Shown here one piece after another: positions 17,325 to 26,443 of a DNA stretch of 61,186 nucleotides. Under the pieces are notes generated by a model, which worked only from the letters and a program-made list of their open reading frames with translations, made no database searches and had not been told where the DNA came from. Positions within the stretch are counted from its first letter, which is position 1. Every line of letters starts with the position of its first letter. The position numbers and the translations under genes were made by a program. The stretch spans positions 1 through 61,186 of the forward strand of contig CACHIS010000006.1 in the NCBI GenBank assembly GCA_902579925.1. Direction: 5' to 3'. The stretch comes from an uncultured Pelagibacteraceae bacterium. GTDB taxonomy: Bacteria; Pseudomonadota; Alphaproteobacteria; Pelagibacterales; Pelagibacteraceae.

Positions 17325-18026
17325 TTAATTAAAAAAATTAAAGAATTTCTCAAAAAAACCTAATTTTTTGGAATTTCCACTAGTTATATGCACTTCATTC
17401 TCATTAAAACCATCTAAGATTTTTTGTGCAGTTATATACAAATTATTATTTTTATCATTTAAAAAACTATTTAAATAATTAAAACTCAAAGTTTTATTTA
17501 AAGATATTTGATACTTACTAAGAACATCTTCTATAGGTTTTAAAATCTTTTTTGGTAAACATATATAACTCATTTCAATACAAAAACTCTTACAGTTTTT
17601 TTCTTCTGGTAAAGTTTTAAAATAAGTACCATCAACATAAAACTTATCTATCTTCATATGAAGAATATCAGAATCTTCTAATGTTTTCTTACAACAACTT
17701 TTTGCATCTAAAAGTAATTTATGAACAGAATTTGAATTAATAATAATATTATCAAATTTATTTTTAATTGATAAATGAATTGAAAAAATATTTCGGTTAT
17801 CGATAATTAAAAAAATATTTTTTACAAATTCATTAAGCTCTTTTTCTATTTTGAAAATATTTTCATTTAAAAAATTTTCTAAAAATTTTAAGTCAATTTG
17901 ATTACTTTTATTATTTGTTGATGACTCTCTTTTATAAATGTAATCATCAGTAGAATTTAGTGCAACTATTGTAAATTTATCAAGACTTAAAAAGAGAAAA
18001 ATTCTATTACCTAAATTATTTATCAT
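17325..18026 (-). CDS. Truncated, FtsA-like protein in the ftsA position
   Basis: A 233-residue protein between ftsQ (11-base overlap) and lpxC, where ftsA lies in other alphaproteobacteria. What can be aligned by eye to FtsA: residues 11-24 (LFLSLDKFTIVALN) to the first actin-like strand pair (LDIGTSKVAAL-like); a helix then a strand at 48-76; 107-133 (ILHMKIDKFYVDG at 121-133) to the FtsA 1C domain segment VLHVIPQEYAID; 149-190 to the end of 1C and the following helix. The usual DIGGGT phosphate-2 loop, both domain-2 lobes and the adenosine motif are absent. Residues 220-233 (KKLGFFEKFFNFFN) form an amphipathic helix just like the FtsA membrane-targeting tail. I infer a minimal FtsA without ATPase core; similarity is low and not proven. 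Confidence 0.6.
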   Translation of the reverse strand: MINNLGNRIFLFLSLDKFTIVALNSTDDYIYKRESSTNNKSNQIDLKFLENFLNENIFKIEKELNEFVKNIFLIIDNRNIFSIHLSIKNKFDNIIINSNSVHKLLLDAKSCCKKTLEDSDILHMKIDKFYVDGTYFKTLPEEKNCKSFCIEMSYICLPKKILKPIEDVLSKYQISLNKTLSFNYLNSFLNDKNNNLYITAQKILDGFNENEVHITSGNSKKLGFFEKFFNFFN

Positions 18027-18690
18027 TTAATATTATTTGATCTTTTTGACGAAAATCAATTACAAACTTATTCTTAAATTTATCCTCATTAGATAAACGA
18101 ACAAATAAATTTAAATCTTTTTCGACATTATTTTTTGATAATTTAATCAAATATCCTTTAGAAGTTTCAATATCCCATCTTTTTGATTTAAAATAATATA
18201 ATTTTATTATATTTTCAAAATCAAAATTTGACTTATCAATTTCATTTTTAAAATTTAAAAATTCATTAGGCTTTAAGTCACCAAATACAAATGGTAGATC
18301 AGAAATTAAATAATCATTAGGAATTAATTTTCCATTTGATCCAATCAAATAATCAAAACCATTTCTTTTTGTTTGTGCAAGTATTTTTGTTTTCTGTATA
18401 AATATTTTTAAGGTTGATGGATAATTTTTGTATATTTCAAATTTTTCAATTATATTAATTGAACTTATTTTTTTTGTTAAATATTTCTTGTCTAAGTGAA
18501 AAATATTTTTAAAATTTGCATCATATATGATACTTTCAATTTTTTTTCTCTCATCAAGATTAAGACCAGTAATCTCTATTTTTTCAATTTTTGGGAAACT
18601 GGTATTAATTAATGAAATGTTATTTATTGATACAAGAAAAAAAAATAATAATAAGTAAATTGTAATCTTTTTACTTATTAATAGATGCAT
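18016..18690 (-). CDS. ftsQ: Cell division protein FtsQ
   Basis: Bitopic divisome protein that links early and late division proteins with FtsL/FtsB. The 224-residue product has a short cytoplasmic tail, a membrane helix (about 9-29), a POTRA domain (FPKIEKIEITGLNLDERKK and the strand EKFEIYKNYPSTLKIFIQKT) and a beta domain with FDYLIGSNGKLIP and FVIDFRQKDQIIL. It is shorter than the E. coli protein (276). Position between ddl (20-base overlap) and the ftsA-like gene supports the call. Confidence 0.88.
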   Translation of the reverse strand: MHLLISKKITIYLLLFFFLVSINNISLINTSFPKIEKIEITGLNLDERKKIESIIYDANFKNIFHLDKKYLTKKISSINIIEKFEIYKNYPSTLKIFIQKTKILAQTKRNGFDYLIGSNGKLIPNDYLISDLPFVFGDLKPNEFLNFKNEIDKSNFDFENIIKLYYFKSKRWDIETSKGYLIKLSKNNVEKDLNLFVRLSNEDKFKNKFVIDFRQKDQIILNDK

Positions 18691-19585
18691 CTTTTAAAAT
18701 TAATTTAATTAGATTTATGAAATTAATTCCAATATACGCTGATATTTCTGGAACCAAAGATAGTTTTGTCATTCCAGGTTGTGTATTAATTTCTAAAAGA
18801 TAAAATTTTCCTTTAAAGTATTTAAAGTCTGATCTAGTAACCCCTCTACATCCCATCAAATTATGTGCTTTTAAAGTAGTATCCATGAGAATTTTGAATT
18901 TTTTTTTTGGTAAGTCTACAGGAATTATATGTTCTGTTTTGGCATTAGAATTATATTTTGCTTTATAATCATAAAATTTTCTCTTTGGTTTAAGCTCAAT
19001 TGCTCCAAGCTTCTTCTTTCCAATTATAGCTGACTGAATTTCTCTCCCAGGAATAAATTGTTCTATCAATATTTTTTTATAATCTTTTAACAATTTTATT
19101 TTACTCGATAAATTATTCTTATTACAAATATAAACATTAACACTAGAACCTTCATTTATTGGTTTAATCACAACAGGAAAGTTTAACTTTTCTTTTACTA
19201 AACTTATAAGTTCTTTATTAGTTTTATTAAAAGTAAAAATGAAATATTTAGGTGTCAAAATTTTATTTTTAATAAAAATTTTCTTAGAAATTTCTTTATC
19301 CATTGCTTTAGCAGACGCAATCACACCTGAATGGGTATAAGGTATACCTATTGTCTCAAGGATTGTTTGTATGTATCCATCTTCACCGAACTGCCCGTGT
19401 AGAGCATTAAAAATGAAATGGGGTTTGAAACTTTTTGTTACAGATATTAAATCTTTGTCTGGCTCGCATGTTTTTACTATGTAATTATTTTTTTTTAATT
19501 CTTTAGCAACCTGTCTTCCTGTCTCTAAGCTGATAATTCGTTCCTTAGAAATACCGCCTGAAATTATCAAAATTTTTTTTTTCAA
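18671..19585 (-). CDS. ddl: D-alanine--D-alanine ligase
   Basis: ATP-grasp enzyme that makes the D-Ala-D-Ala dipeptide used by MurF. The 304-residue protein shows the N-terminal LIISGGISKERIISLETG, ALHGQFGEDGYIQTILE with the catalytic Glu region, PYTHSGVIASAKAMDKE, the ATP-binding VVIKPINEGSSV, and the Mg-binding LEINTQPGMTKLSLVPE. Its stop is 1 base before... that is, its start follows the murB stop by 1 base on the minus strand, and ftsQ starts inside its 3' end. Confidence 0.95.
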   Translation of the reverse strand: MKKKILIISGGISKERIISLETGRQVAKELKKNNYIVKTCEPDKDLISVTKSFKPHFIFNALHGQFGEDGYIQTILETIGIPYTHSGVIASAKAMDKEISKKIFIKNKILTPKYFIFTFNKTNKELISLVKEKLNFPVVIKPINEGSSVNVYICNKNNLSSKIKLLKDYKKILIEQFIPGREIQSAIIGKKKLGAIELKPKRKFYDYKAKYNSNAKTEHIIPVDLPKKKFKILMDTTLKAHNLMGCRGVTRSDFKYFKGKFYLLEINTQPGMTKLSLVPEISAYIGINFINLIKLILKDASINK

Positions 19586-19586
19586 T

Positions 19587-20495
19587 TTATTCTAATATTT
19601 TAATTTCTTTATCTAATTTTATACCAGTTTTTTCTAAAACTTTTTTTGAAACAAAATCAATTAATTTTTTCATGTCATTAAATGTTGCGTTACCCTTATT
19701 TACAAAAAAATTTGAGTGTTTTTCTGAAATATATGCATCACCAAATCTAGTATCAATTGATACTGATTCTTTTATCAGTTGCCAAACTTTTTTATCTGTT
19801 TGATTTATTGGGTTTTTAAAAGTGCTTCCACCAGTTTTGATTCTCATTGGTTGATTTTTTTCTTTTAAAGATTTCATTTTTATTATTTCACTATTTACTT
19901 TGTTGAAAGTGCTTTTAACTCCTTTGAAAGAAGCACTTAAAAAAATCAGATCTTCAGATAAATCATTTTTTCTATAATCAAAATTTATTTCTTTTGATGG
20001 AATTGTTATTAAATTCCCTTTTTGATCTATAGCTTGAATTGAAAGAAGAATATCTTTAAATTCTTTTCCAAAACATCCAGCGTTCATTTTAATTCCTCCA
20101 CCGATAGATCCTGGAATGCAGGATAAAAACTCAAATCCACTCAAATTATTTTCAGCAGCAAAACTAGATAGGCTATTATCTGAAACGGCACTTCCAGAAA
20201 TTATTACGTCCTCTCCTAATAAAGATATTCTATTAAAATTTTTACTAAGCTTTATTACGACTCCATTAAAAATATTATCTGAGATTAAGGTGTTTGATCC
20301 TGCGCCAATGATAAAGATTTTCTCCTTATTATCGAGTACTTTGAGAAATTTAACTAAATCTTTTAAATTTTCCGCCTTATAAAAAACTTTGGACTTTCCT
20401 CCAATATTAAACCAACTTTTTTTTTTTAAATCTTGATCGTAAATTACATTTTTATCAAAATCTTTTAACAAATCTTTAAGTTGATGTATCTGCAT
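19587..20495 (-). CDS. murB: UDP-N-acetylenolpyruvoylglucosamine reductase MurB
   Basis: FAD enzyme that completes UDP-MurNAc. The 302-residue protein carries the FAD-binding WFNIGGKSKVF and FIIGAGSNTLIS, FLSCIPGSIGGGIKMNAG, the proton-donating Ser in RIKTGGSTFKNP, and the C-terminal ISEKHSNFFVNKGNAT with the catalytic Glu region. This is the common type I form. Its start codon shares one base with the murC stop (20495), and ddl follows by 1 base, so the three genes are probably translationally coupled. Confidence 0.95.
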   Translation of the reverse strand: MQIHQLKDLLKDFDKNVIYDQDLKKKSWFNIGGKSKVFYKAENLKDLVKFLKVLDNKEKIFIIGAGSNTLISDNIFNGVVIKLSKNFNRISLLGEDVIISGSAVSDNSLSSFAAENNLSGFEFLSCIPGSIGGGIKMNAGCFGKEFKDILLSIQAIDQKGNLITIPSKEINFDYRKNDLSEDLIFLSASFKGVKSTFNKVNSEIIKMKSLKEKNQPMRIKTGGSTFKNPINQTDKKVWQLIKESVSIDTRFGDAYISEKHSNFFVNKGNATFNDMKKLIDFVSKKVLEKTGIKLDKEIKILE

Positions 20496-21889
20496 TACAT
20501 TAATTCAGGTAGTTTTTTCATCCAATTTGAGATTGAACCAGCACCCATCCCTATAACGATTTTATTTCCATAAATATTTTGTTTAAGAAATTTTGCTAAT
20601 TCAATATTATTTTTAATCATAAATAGTTTTACTTTTGAATTTTTAATTATTTCTTTTGCAAAATCATTATAATGAAAACCTAATTTAATTTTTTCTCCTG
20701 CTGTAAAAATGGGACATAATATAATTATGTCTGCATCTCTGAAACAGTGAGTAAATTCATTTCTTAAATCTTTTAATCTTGATATTCTATGTGGTTGAAA
20801 AACACAGACTTTTTCACACTTATCAAAAACTTTTTTTACTCCCTCTAAGACAGATTTTATCTCGGTTGGATGATGTGCATAATCATCATAAAAATCAACT
20901 TCGTTAAATGTAAATATCTTATTAAATCTACGCTGGACACCTTTAAAGTTTTTCAGACCTTTTTTAATATTAGACACTGGAATTCCTACAGTAAGAGCAA
21001 CTGCAATTGCAGCTGTAGAGTTTCTTATATTATGAACACCTAACAAAGGGATCTGAAAGTTTTTTATGGTTGTTTTTTTTTTATTTGGTAAATTTATAGA
21101 TAAATCAAATTTTGAGTAAAGTTTGTTTTGAATTATATTTTTGATAAGAAAATTAGCGTCAGACTTTATTCCATATGTAAAAAAATTTTTATTTTTTATA
21201 TCTTTAATTAATTCATTGTTAATTTTATCATCAGTACAAATAAAAGATTTTCCAAATGATGGAACTTTTTTTATAAAGTGTAGAAAATGATTTTTTAAAT
21301 CCTTCATTGATTTATAAAAATCCATGTGTTCTCTATCTATGTTTGTAATAATTGAGTATGTTGGAGAAATATGAGTAAAACTTCCATCTGACTCATCTGC
21401 CTCTAATATAGACCAGTCACTCTTACCTAATTTTGCAGTGCTCTTTATCGAATTTATCATGCCTCCATTGATTATTGTAGGATCTAACTTGGTATTTTCA
21501 AAAATAGAGCTGACTAAAGATGTCGTTGTTGTTTTGCCGTGAGATCCAACTACAACAATATTTTTCATTAAAGAAACAAGATTTGCTAACATCTTCCCTC
21601 TTTTTATTATTGGTAATTTTCTTCTTTTAGCCTCTAGTAATTCTGGATTATTTTTTTTTATTGCGGAAGAAACCACTATAATTGTGACATCTTTTATATT
21701 TTGTTTTTTATGACTGATAAAAACTTTAACTTTTTCTTTTTTTAATTTTTCAATATTTTTATTATTACTAATATCACTTCCTTGAATTTGAAAACCTTTT
21801 GCCTTCATAATTAATGCTAGACCACTCATACCTATTCCACCAATACCAATAAAATGAATGGTCTCTTTTTTAGCTAATTCAATTTTCAT
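20495..21889 (-). CDS. murC: UDP-N-acetylmuramate--L-alanine ligase MurC
   Basis: Adds L-Ala to UDP-MurNAc. The 464-residue Mur ligase has the N-terminal HFIGIGGIGMSGLALIM, the P-loop VVGSHGKTTTTSLVSSIF, EADESDGSFTHISPTYSIITN (split here at residue 20: EADESDGSFTHISP), the central NIDREHMDFY and the C-terminal DDYAHHPTEIKSVLEG. The signature HHPTEI distinguishes MurC from the other Mur ligases. It starts inside the end of murG (11-base overlap). Confidence 0.96.
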   Translation of the reverse strand: MKIELAKKETIHFIGIGGIGMSGLALIMKAKGFQIQGSDISNNKNIEKLKKEKVKVFISHKKQNIKDVTIIVVSSAIKKNNPELLEAKRRKLPIIKRGKMLANLVSLMKNIVVVGSHGKTTTTSLVSSIFENTKLDPTIINGGMINSIKSTAKLGKSDWSILEADESDGSFTHISPTYSIITNIDREHMDFYKSMKDLKNHFLHFIKKVPSFGKSFICTDDKINNELIKDIKNKNFFTYGIKSDANFLIKNIIQNKLYSKFDLSINLPNKKKTTIKNFQIPLLGVHNIRNSTAAIAVALTVGIPVSNIKKGLKNFKGVQRRFNKIFTFNEVDFYDDYAHHPTEIKSVLEGVKKVFDKCEKVCVFQPHRISRLKDLRNEFTHCFRDADIIILCPIFTAGEKIKLGFHYNDFAKEIIKNSKVKLFMIKNNIELAKFLKQNIYGNKIVIGMGAGSISNWMKKLPELM

Positions 21890-22943
21890 TTATAGTTTCC
21901 AGTATTTTTTGGTTTATATCATTCCATGAATTTTGAAAATTATGTTTTTCTAAATTATTTTTTTTTACATTGTACTCAGACTTATTCATAATTATATGAT
22001 TTAAAAATTTTTCTAAATTAACATCACTAAAGTCTTTTTGACTCATAATCCAACAGCAACCTATGTTTTTGTAAAAATTCGCATTTTCAAATTGGTGATT
22101 ATCTTTTGATGAAATCAAGGGGATAGCTAGAAATGGTTTATTCATGATTGATAATTCCGCTAAAGTAGATGCGCCAGCACGCGTAATACATAAGTCTGAT
22201 TGATATATAAAATCTGCTAAATTTTCCTCAAAATCAAAAATGGTATTTTCAATTTGAGCCTGATCATAAATATTTTTTAAATTATTAATATTACTCTTAT
22301 GAGTTTGTTGAATAATTTTGATTTTTTTTTTTCTTGATAAATTTACGATAACATTTTTGATTATGTTATCGAAAATCTTTGCTCCTTGACTACCTCCAAC
22401 AACTAAGAAACAAAATACTTTATTTTCTTTTTTAATTTTGTTTTTTTCATAAAAATTTTTTTTTACCAGTGGCGATATTATTTGAATTTTATGCTTAAAT
22501 TTTTCAGGAAAATTTTTCAAATTTTTTGTGTAAGAAAAAATTTTATTACAAAAACCTAAAAAGAACCTGTTTGCTCTGCCTAAAACAATATTGGGTTCGA
22601 GTAAGTATATCTTTATTCCTAATAATTTTGCAGCAAAACAAACAGGTAATGACATATATCCTCCTGTTGAAAAAACAATATTAATCTTATTTTTTTTTAA
22701 TAGTAAGACTGTTTTAATTACTAAGTAAATTACTTGGAATATTTTAAAGATAAAAAATATATTAAGATTTAATTTGGGAGTATTTATCAAAACAATATCT
22801 TTTTTTTTATTGTCTAGATATTTCAACCCTCTTAAATCAGTAGAAATAAAAATATTAAAATTTGATTGCAAATGCTCACGTAGAATTTTTGCTGGCACTA
22901 CATGTCCTCCTGATCCTCCCGTTGAGATTAATATATTTTTCAT
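21879..22943 (-). CDS. murG: UDP-GlcNAc:lipid I transferase MurG
   Basis: Peripheral inner-membrane glycosyltransferase that converts lipid I to lipid II. The 354-residue GT-B protein shows the N-terminal G-loop ISTGGSGGHVVPA, VFSTGGYMSLPVCFAAKLLG, the C-terminal donor site FLVVGGSQGAK, and ITRAGASTLAELSIMNKP, the UDP-GlcNAc motif. It overlaps ftsW by 4 bases and murC by 11. The protein is lysine-rich and slightly divergent, as are its neighbours, but all hallmark loops are intact. Confidence 0.95.
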   Translation of the reverse strand: MKNILISTGGSGGHVVPAKILREHLQSNFNIFISTDLRGLKYLDNKKKDIVLINTPKLNLNIFFIFKIFQVIYLVIKTVLLLKKNKINIVFSTGGYMSLPVCFAAKLLGIKIYLLEPNIVLGRANRFFLGFCNKIFSYTKNLKNFPEKFKHKIQIISPLVKKNFYEKNKIKKENKVFCFLVVGGSQGAKIFDNIIKNVIVNLSRKKKIKIIQQTHKSNINNLKNIYDQAQIENTIFDFEENLADFIYQSDLCITRAGASTLAELSIMNKPFLAIPLISSKDNHQFENANFYKNIGCCWIMSQKDFSDVNLEKFLNHIIMNKSEYNVKKNNLEKHNFQNSWNDINQKILETINEN

Positions 22944-24067
22944 TTAATTATTTTTCTTTTCGTTAAATTCAAAATTATACCAGACATAATAGAAATACTT
23001 ATAATCGATGATCCCCCATAACTTAAAAATGGTAAAGTCATTCCTGTAGTTGGGAATAATCTAATATTTACTCCTATGTGAATCATTGCTTGCATAAGTA
23101 TTAAGCTAATACATCCGGTTAATACTAATTTAATCGTTTTATCATTTTCTTTGTAAACTTTCCTCAGAACTGAAAATATTAATATTAGGTAAGTTAATAA
23201 AATTAACATTATGAAGATTACTCCAAACTCTTCTGAAATTACTGAAATAATGTAATCAGTATGAGCTTCAGGGACTCTGTTTTTTAATGTTCCCTCTCCA
23301 ATACCTTTTCCAAAGAAACCTCCACTTATTATTGCTTCTAATGCTTTATCTGATTGAAAGTTATGAGTACCCATTTCAGGATTAAAAAAAGAAAATAATC
23401 TATCTTTTATGTATTTAAATTGTGGAAAGTAACTAATGATTAACACTATCCCAGTTAATGAAATAATAAAAACTAAGCTCAAAAAAAATATACTAATACC
23501 AGAAATAAAAATCAAAACTAACCAACTAAAACCGATTAAAAGAGTTTGACCAATATCTGGTTGAAGTATCAAAAGACCCGATATCAAAATAATTAATAAA
23601 AAAGATAAGAAGTATTTAAAATTAAAATTAGTATATCTTTGAGAACAAATTATCATACTTATTATTACTATTAAAAAAGGCTTCACAAATTCAATAGGTT
23701 GTATTCTTGGCAATATCAACAAATCAATCCATCTCTTTGAACCTTTAATCTCTACACCAATTAAGGGAACAAGTAATAACAAAACTAATGATAAGCAAAA
23801 AAATATTACCGAAATTCTATATATTTCTTTTTCAGGTATAAAAGAAAGGAAAAAAATCAAAAAGAAGCCAAATAAAACAAAGATTGTATGTTTAAAAAAG
23901 AAGAAATATGTATTTGTATCTAATTTATCTGATGCAATTAGAGAAGTTGATACAAGTGAGAAAAATAAACCCACTAAAAATAAAAGTAAGATCAACGATA
24001 AAATAGGTTTATCAATACTTTTCCACCACTGATAAAAAGAAATATAGCTAAATAATTTTTCTTTCAT
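22940..24067 (-). CDS. ftsW: Lipid II polymerase FtsW (SEDS family)
   Basis: Septal peptidoglycan glycosyltransferase of the divisome, partner of FtsI. The 375-residue product has about ten membrane helices and the SEDS landmarks: GSKRWIDLLILPRIQPIEFVK (shown here in two parts, GSKRWIDL and IQPIEFVKP), QPDIGQTLL, EAHTDYIISVISEEFGVIF, and the C-terminal PFLSYGGSSIISISIMSG. Position in the dcw cluster favours FtsW over RodA. Its start overlaps the murD end by 20 bases and its end overlaps murG by 4. Confidence 0.94.
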   Translation of the reverse strand: MKEKLFSYISFYQWWKSIDKPILSLILLLFLVGLFFSLVSTSLIASDKLDTNTYFFFFKHTIFVLFGFFLIFFLSFIPEKEIYRISVIFFCLSLVLLLLVPLIGVEIKGSKRWIDLLILPRIQPIEFVKPFLIVIISMIICSQRYTNFNFKYFLSFLLIILISGLLILQPDIGQTLLIGFSWLVLIFISGISIFFLSLVFIISLTGIVLIISYFPQFKYIKDRLFSFFNPEMGTHNFQSDKALEAIISGGFFGKGIGEGTLKNRVPEAHTDYIISVISEEFGVIFIMLILLTYLILIFSVLRKVYKENDKTIKLVLTGCISLILMQAMIHIGVNIRLFPTTGMTLPFLSYGGSSIISISIMSGIILNLTKRKIIK

Positions 24068-25358
24068 CTAAATGTCTTTTTATTAATTTATTAAAATATA
24101 AGCCTCTTTCCTCAAAATTTTTAAAATTATCAAACGAGGCGGAAGCTGGACTAAATAGGATTGTATTATTTGAGTGTTTTTTTTTATGAATATTCTTAAA
24201 AATTGCTAATAGTGCAAGATTTAAATTTTTAAATCTTTTAAACTCTGTCTTTTCCCTTAAATCTTTTGAAAATTTTTTAAAGTTTTTACCAAAGACATAA
24301 ATCTTTATATTTTTGAAATATTTTTTTGGTAACAATAATTTATCATCTTTTTTTGGAATACCACCAATTAACCAATGAATATTTTCATACATTTCTAACA
24401 ATTCTTTTGAAGAAGAATAACTTGTTGATTTAGAATCATTGATTATGATTAATTTTTTTTTGTTATAGATAATTTTCTGTCTATAATTCAATCCTTTAAA
24501 TTTATTAAGGCTTTTGAACAATTGATCTGATTTTATATTGAATTTTTTAATTATTTCTAAAACAAAAGATAGATTTGCTTGATTTGATTTTGTTAAAAAA
24601 TATTTGTTTCTAATTTTTTTCAAAATTAAATTGTTCAATTTTGTATCTACATTTACCAGTTTTAATTTAGGCTTTATTATTTTAATTCTTTTTTGAATTA
24701 GATGATCATTTTTATTTACAAATCCAATTGCTTCTCTTTTTCGATTATTAAAAATTTTAAATTTTGCCTCTATATAATTTTTTAAATTACCATGTCTCTC
24801 CAAGTGATCTGGTGCAATATTAAGGATGGCGGCAAATTTTGATGAAAAAATTTTACTATATTCTAATTGGTAGGATGAAGCCTCAATAACGAAAATTGTT
24901 TTTTTTGAGATCTTATTTATAGATAGTATTGGTGTGCCAATATTCCCTGCTAATCTTACGTCTTTTTTTTGATCTTTTAAGATATCATATAGAAGTTTGC
25001 ATGTGGTGGACTTTCCGTTTGTGCCAGTTATTGTTAATGAGACATTTTTATAAAATGAGTAAAAAACATCTAGATCTGTATAAATATTCTTGTGTTTTTT
25101 TTTAAGTAAATTTTTTAACTTACATTTTTTTATATCAACTCCTGGGCTTAATATAATTAAATCAAATTTGGATTTTAATAATTTTTTAAAATTGAGAGTT
25201 TTTTTTTTAATCGACTTATTTGTTTTAAGATTTGGGTTATCATCAAATAAATAAACATCATTTTTATTTCTTAAAAAATTGAACGATGAGAGGCCACTTT
25301 TTCCTAATCCATAAATTAAAATTTTTTTATTTAAGAAAATTTGTGAATTATCACTCAT
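24048..25358 (-). CDS. murD: UDP-N-acetylmuramoylalanine--D-glutamate ligase MurD
   Basis: Adds D-Glu to UDP-MurNAc-L-Ala. I start at the ATG at 25358 (MSDNSQIFLNKKILIYGLGKSG), which shares one base with the mraY stop (TAATG); the frame is open a further 57 bases inside mraY but that part has no family resemblance. The resulting 436-residue protein has LIYGLGKSG at the N-terminus, the P-loop TITGTNGKSTTCKLL, EASSYQLEYS, and NIAPDHLERHGN, all MurD-like, and the C-terminal LFSPASASFDNFKNFEERG, the clearest MurD signature. Confidence 0.94.
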   Translation of the reverse strand: MSDNSQIFLNKKILIYGLGKSGLSSFNFLRNKNDVYLFDDNPNLKTNKSIKKKTLNFKKLLKSKFDLIILSPGVDIKKCKLKNLLKKKHKNIYTDLDVFYSFYKNVSLTITGTNGKSTTCKLLYDILKDQKKDVRLAGNIGTPILSINKISKKTIFVIEASSYQLEYSKIFSSKFAAILNIAPDHLERHGNLKNYIEAKFKIFNNRKREAIGFVNKNDHLIQKRIKIIKPKLKLVNVDTKLNNLILKKIRNKYFLTKSNQANLSFVLEIIKKFNIKSDQLFKSLNKFKGLNYRQKIIYNKKKLIIINDSKSTSYSSSKELLEMYENIHWLIGGIPKKDDKLLLPKKYFKNIKIYVFGKNFKKFSKDLREKTEFKRFKNLNLALLAIFKNIHKKKHSNNTILFSPASASFDNFKNFEERGLYFNKLIKRHLDERKII

Positions 25359-26443
25359 TATCTTAGTTTTAATGTAGCAAGTCCTATCATTGCTAAAATA
25401 ATAGAAATTATCCAAAATCTAATTACAACTGTTGATTCAGGCCAACCTTTCCTCTCAAAATGATGATGGATTGGTGCCATTTTAAAAACTCTTTTACCAG
25501 TAAGTTTAAATGATATTACTTGCACAATCACTGAAACCGCTTCAAGAACAAATAAACCTCCAGTAATTGCTAAAACTATTTCATGTTTTGTTATTATACC
25601 AACTGCTCCTAGAGAGCCACCTAAAGACAAAGATCCAGTATCTCCCATAAAAATTTTTGCTGGAGGTGCGTTAAACCATAAAAAGCCTAAACAAGAGCCA
25701 ATGATTGCTCCACAAAAAATTGAAACTTCCCCAGTTCCCTCTATGTAAGGAATTTGTAAATAATTTGAGAATACAATGTTTCCTGTAACATAACTTATAA
25801 ATGCAAAACAAGCTGCTACAAGTATTACTGGTACCGTAGCTAAACCATCTAATCCATCAGTAAGATTTACTGCATTTGATGAACCAATAATCACAAATAT
25901 TGAAAAAGGTATAAAAAACCATCCAAGATTAATGATAAGGTTTTTAAAAAAAGGAAAGTATAAATTTGTTAAATCTTGATAGTCATTAAAGTAAACATAA
26001 AAACTCACGCCAATTATTGCTAGTATTATTTGAAGGGTTAATTTTAACTTTGATGAAATACCTGAAGAGTTACTATACTTTATTTTTTTATAATCATCGA
26101 ATGCCCCAAGCAAACCAAAAGAAATTGCGATATATAAACAAAATAAAACATTTAAATTCGATAAATCAGCCCAAAATAATACTGATAACAACAAACCAAA
26201 TAAAATAATAACTCCACCCATAGTCGGAGTTCCAATTTTTTTAACTATATGATTTTCTGGACCATCATCACGGATAGGATTTAAAATTTTTTGTTTTGAA
26301 AAAAATTTTATAAAAGATTCTCCTAAAATTAAGACAATAACCAACGAAGTAAAAAAAGATAAACCAGTCCTAAATGTCAGATATTTAAATACATTCAAAA
26401 AACTAAAGGTATCAACAAAATTAAGTAAAAATTGATAAAGCAT
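25358..26443 (-). CDS. mraY: Phospho-MurNAc-pentapeptide translocase MraY
   Basis: Integral membrane enzyme that makes lipid I from UDP-MurNAc-pentapeptide and undecaprenyl phosphate. The 361-residue protein has about ten membrane helices, and the catalytic stretches GAFDDYKKIKYSNSSG, NLTDGLDGLA, FMGDTGSLSLGG and the His-rich loop MAPIHHHFERKGWPE. It follows murE/murF by 1 base... on the minus strand its start at 26443 directly abuts the murE/murF stop at 26444. Length is normal. Confidence 0.96.
   Translation of the reverse strand: MLYQFLLNFVDTFSFLNVFKYLTFRTGLSFFTSLVIVLILGESFIKFFSKQKILNPIRDDGPENHIVKKIGTPTMGGVIILFGLLLSVLFWADLSNLNVLFCLYIAISFGLLGAFDDYKKIKYSNSSGISSKLKLTLQIILAIIGVSFYVYFNDYQDLTNLYFPFFKNLIINLGWFFIPFSIFVIIGSSNAVNLTDGLDGLATVPVILVAACFAFISYVTGNIVFSNYLQIPYIEGTGEVSIFCGAIIGSCLGFLWFNAPPAKIFMGDTGSLSLGGSLGAVGIITKHEIVLAITGGLFVLEAVSVIVQVISFKLTGKRVFKMAPIHHHFERKGWPESTVVIRFWIISIILAMIGLATLKLR

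Noticed and set aside
25359-25415. Longer murD start inside mraY
   Set aside because: The extra 19 residues overlap conserved mraY coding sequence, while the ATG at 25358 gives a normal MurD N-terminus and a TAATG junction.
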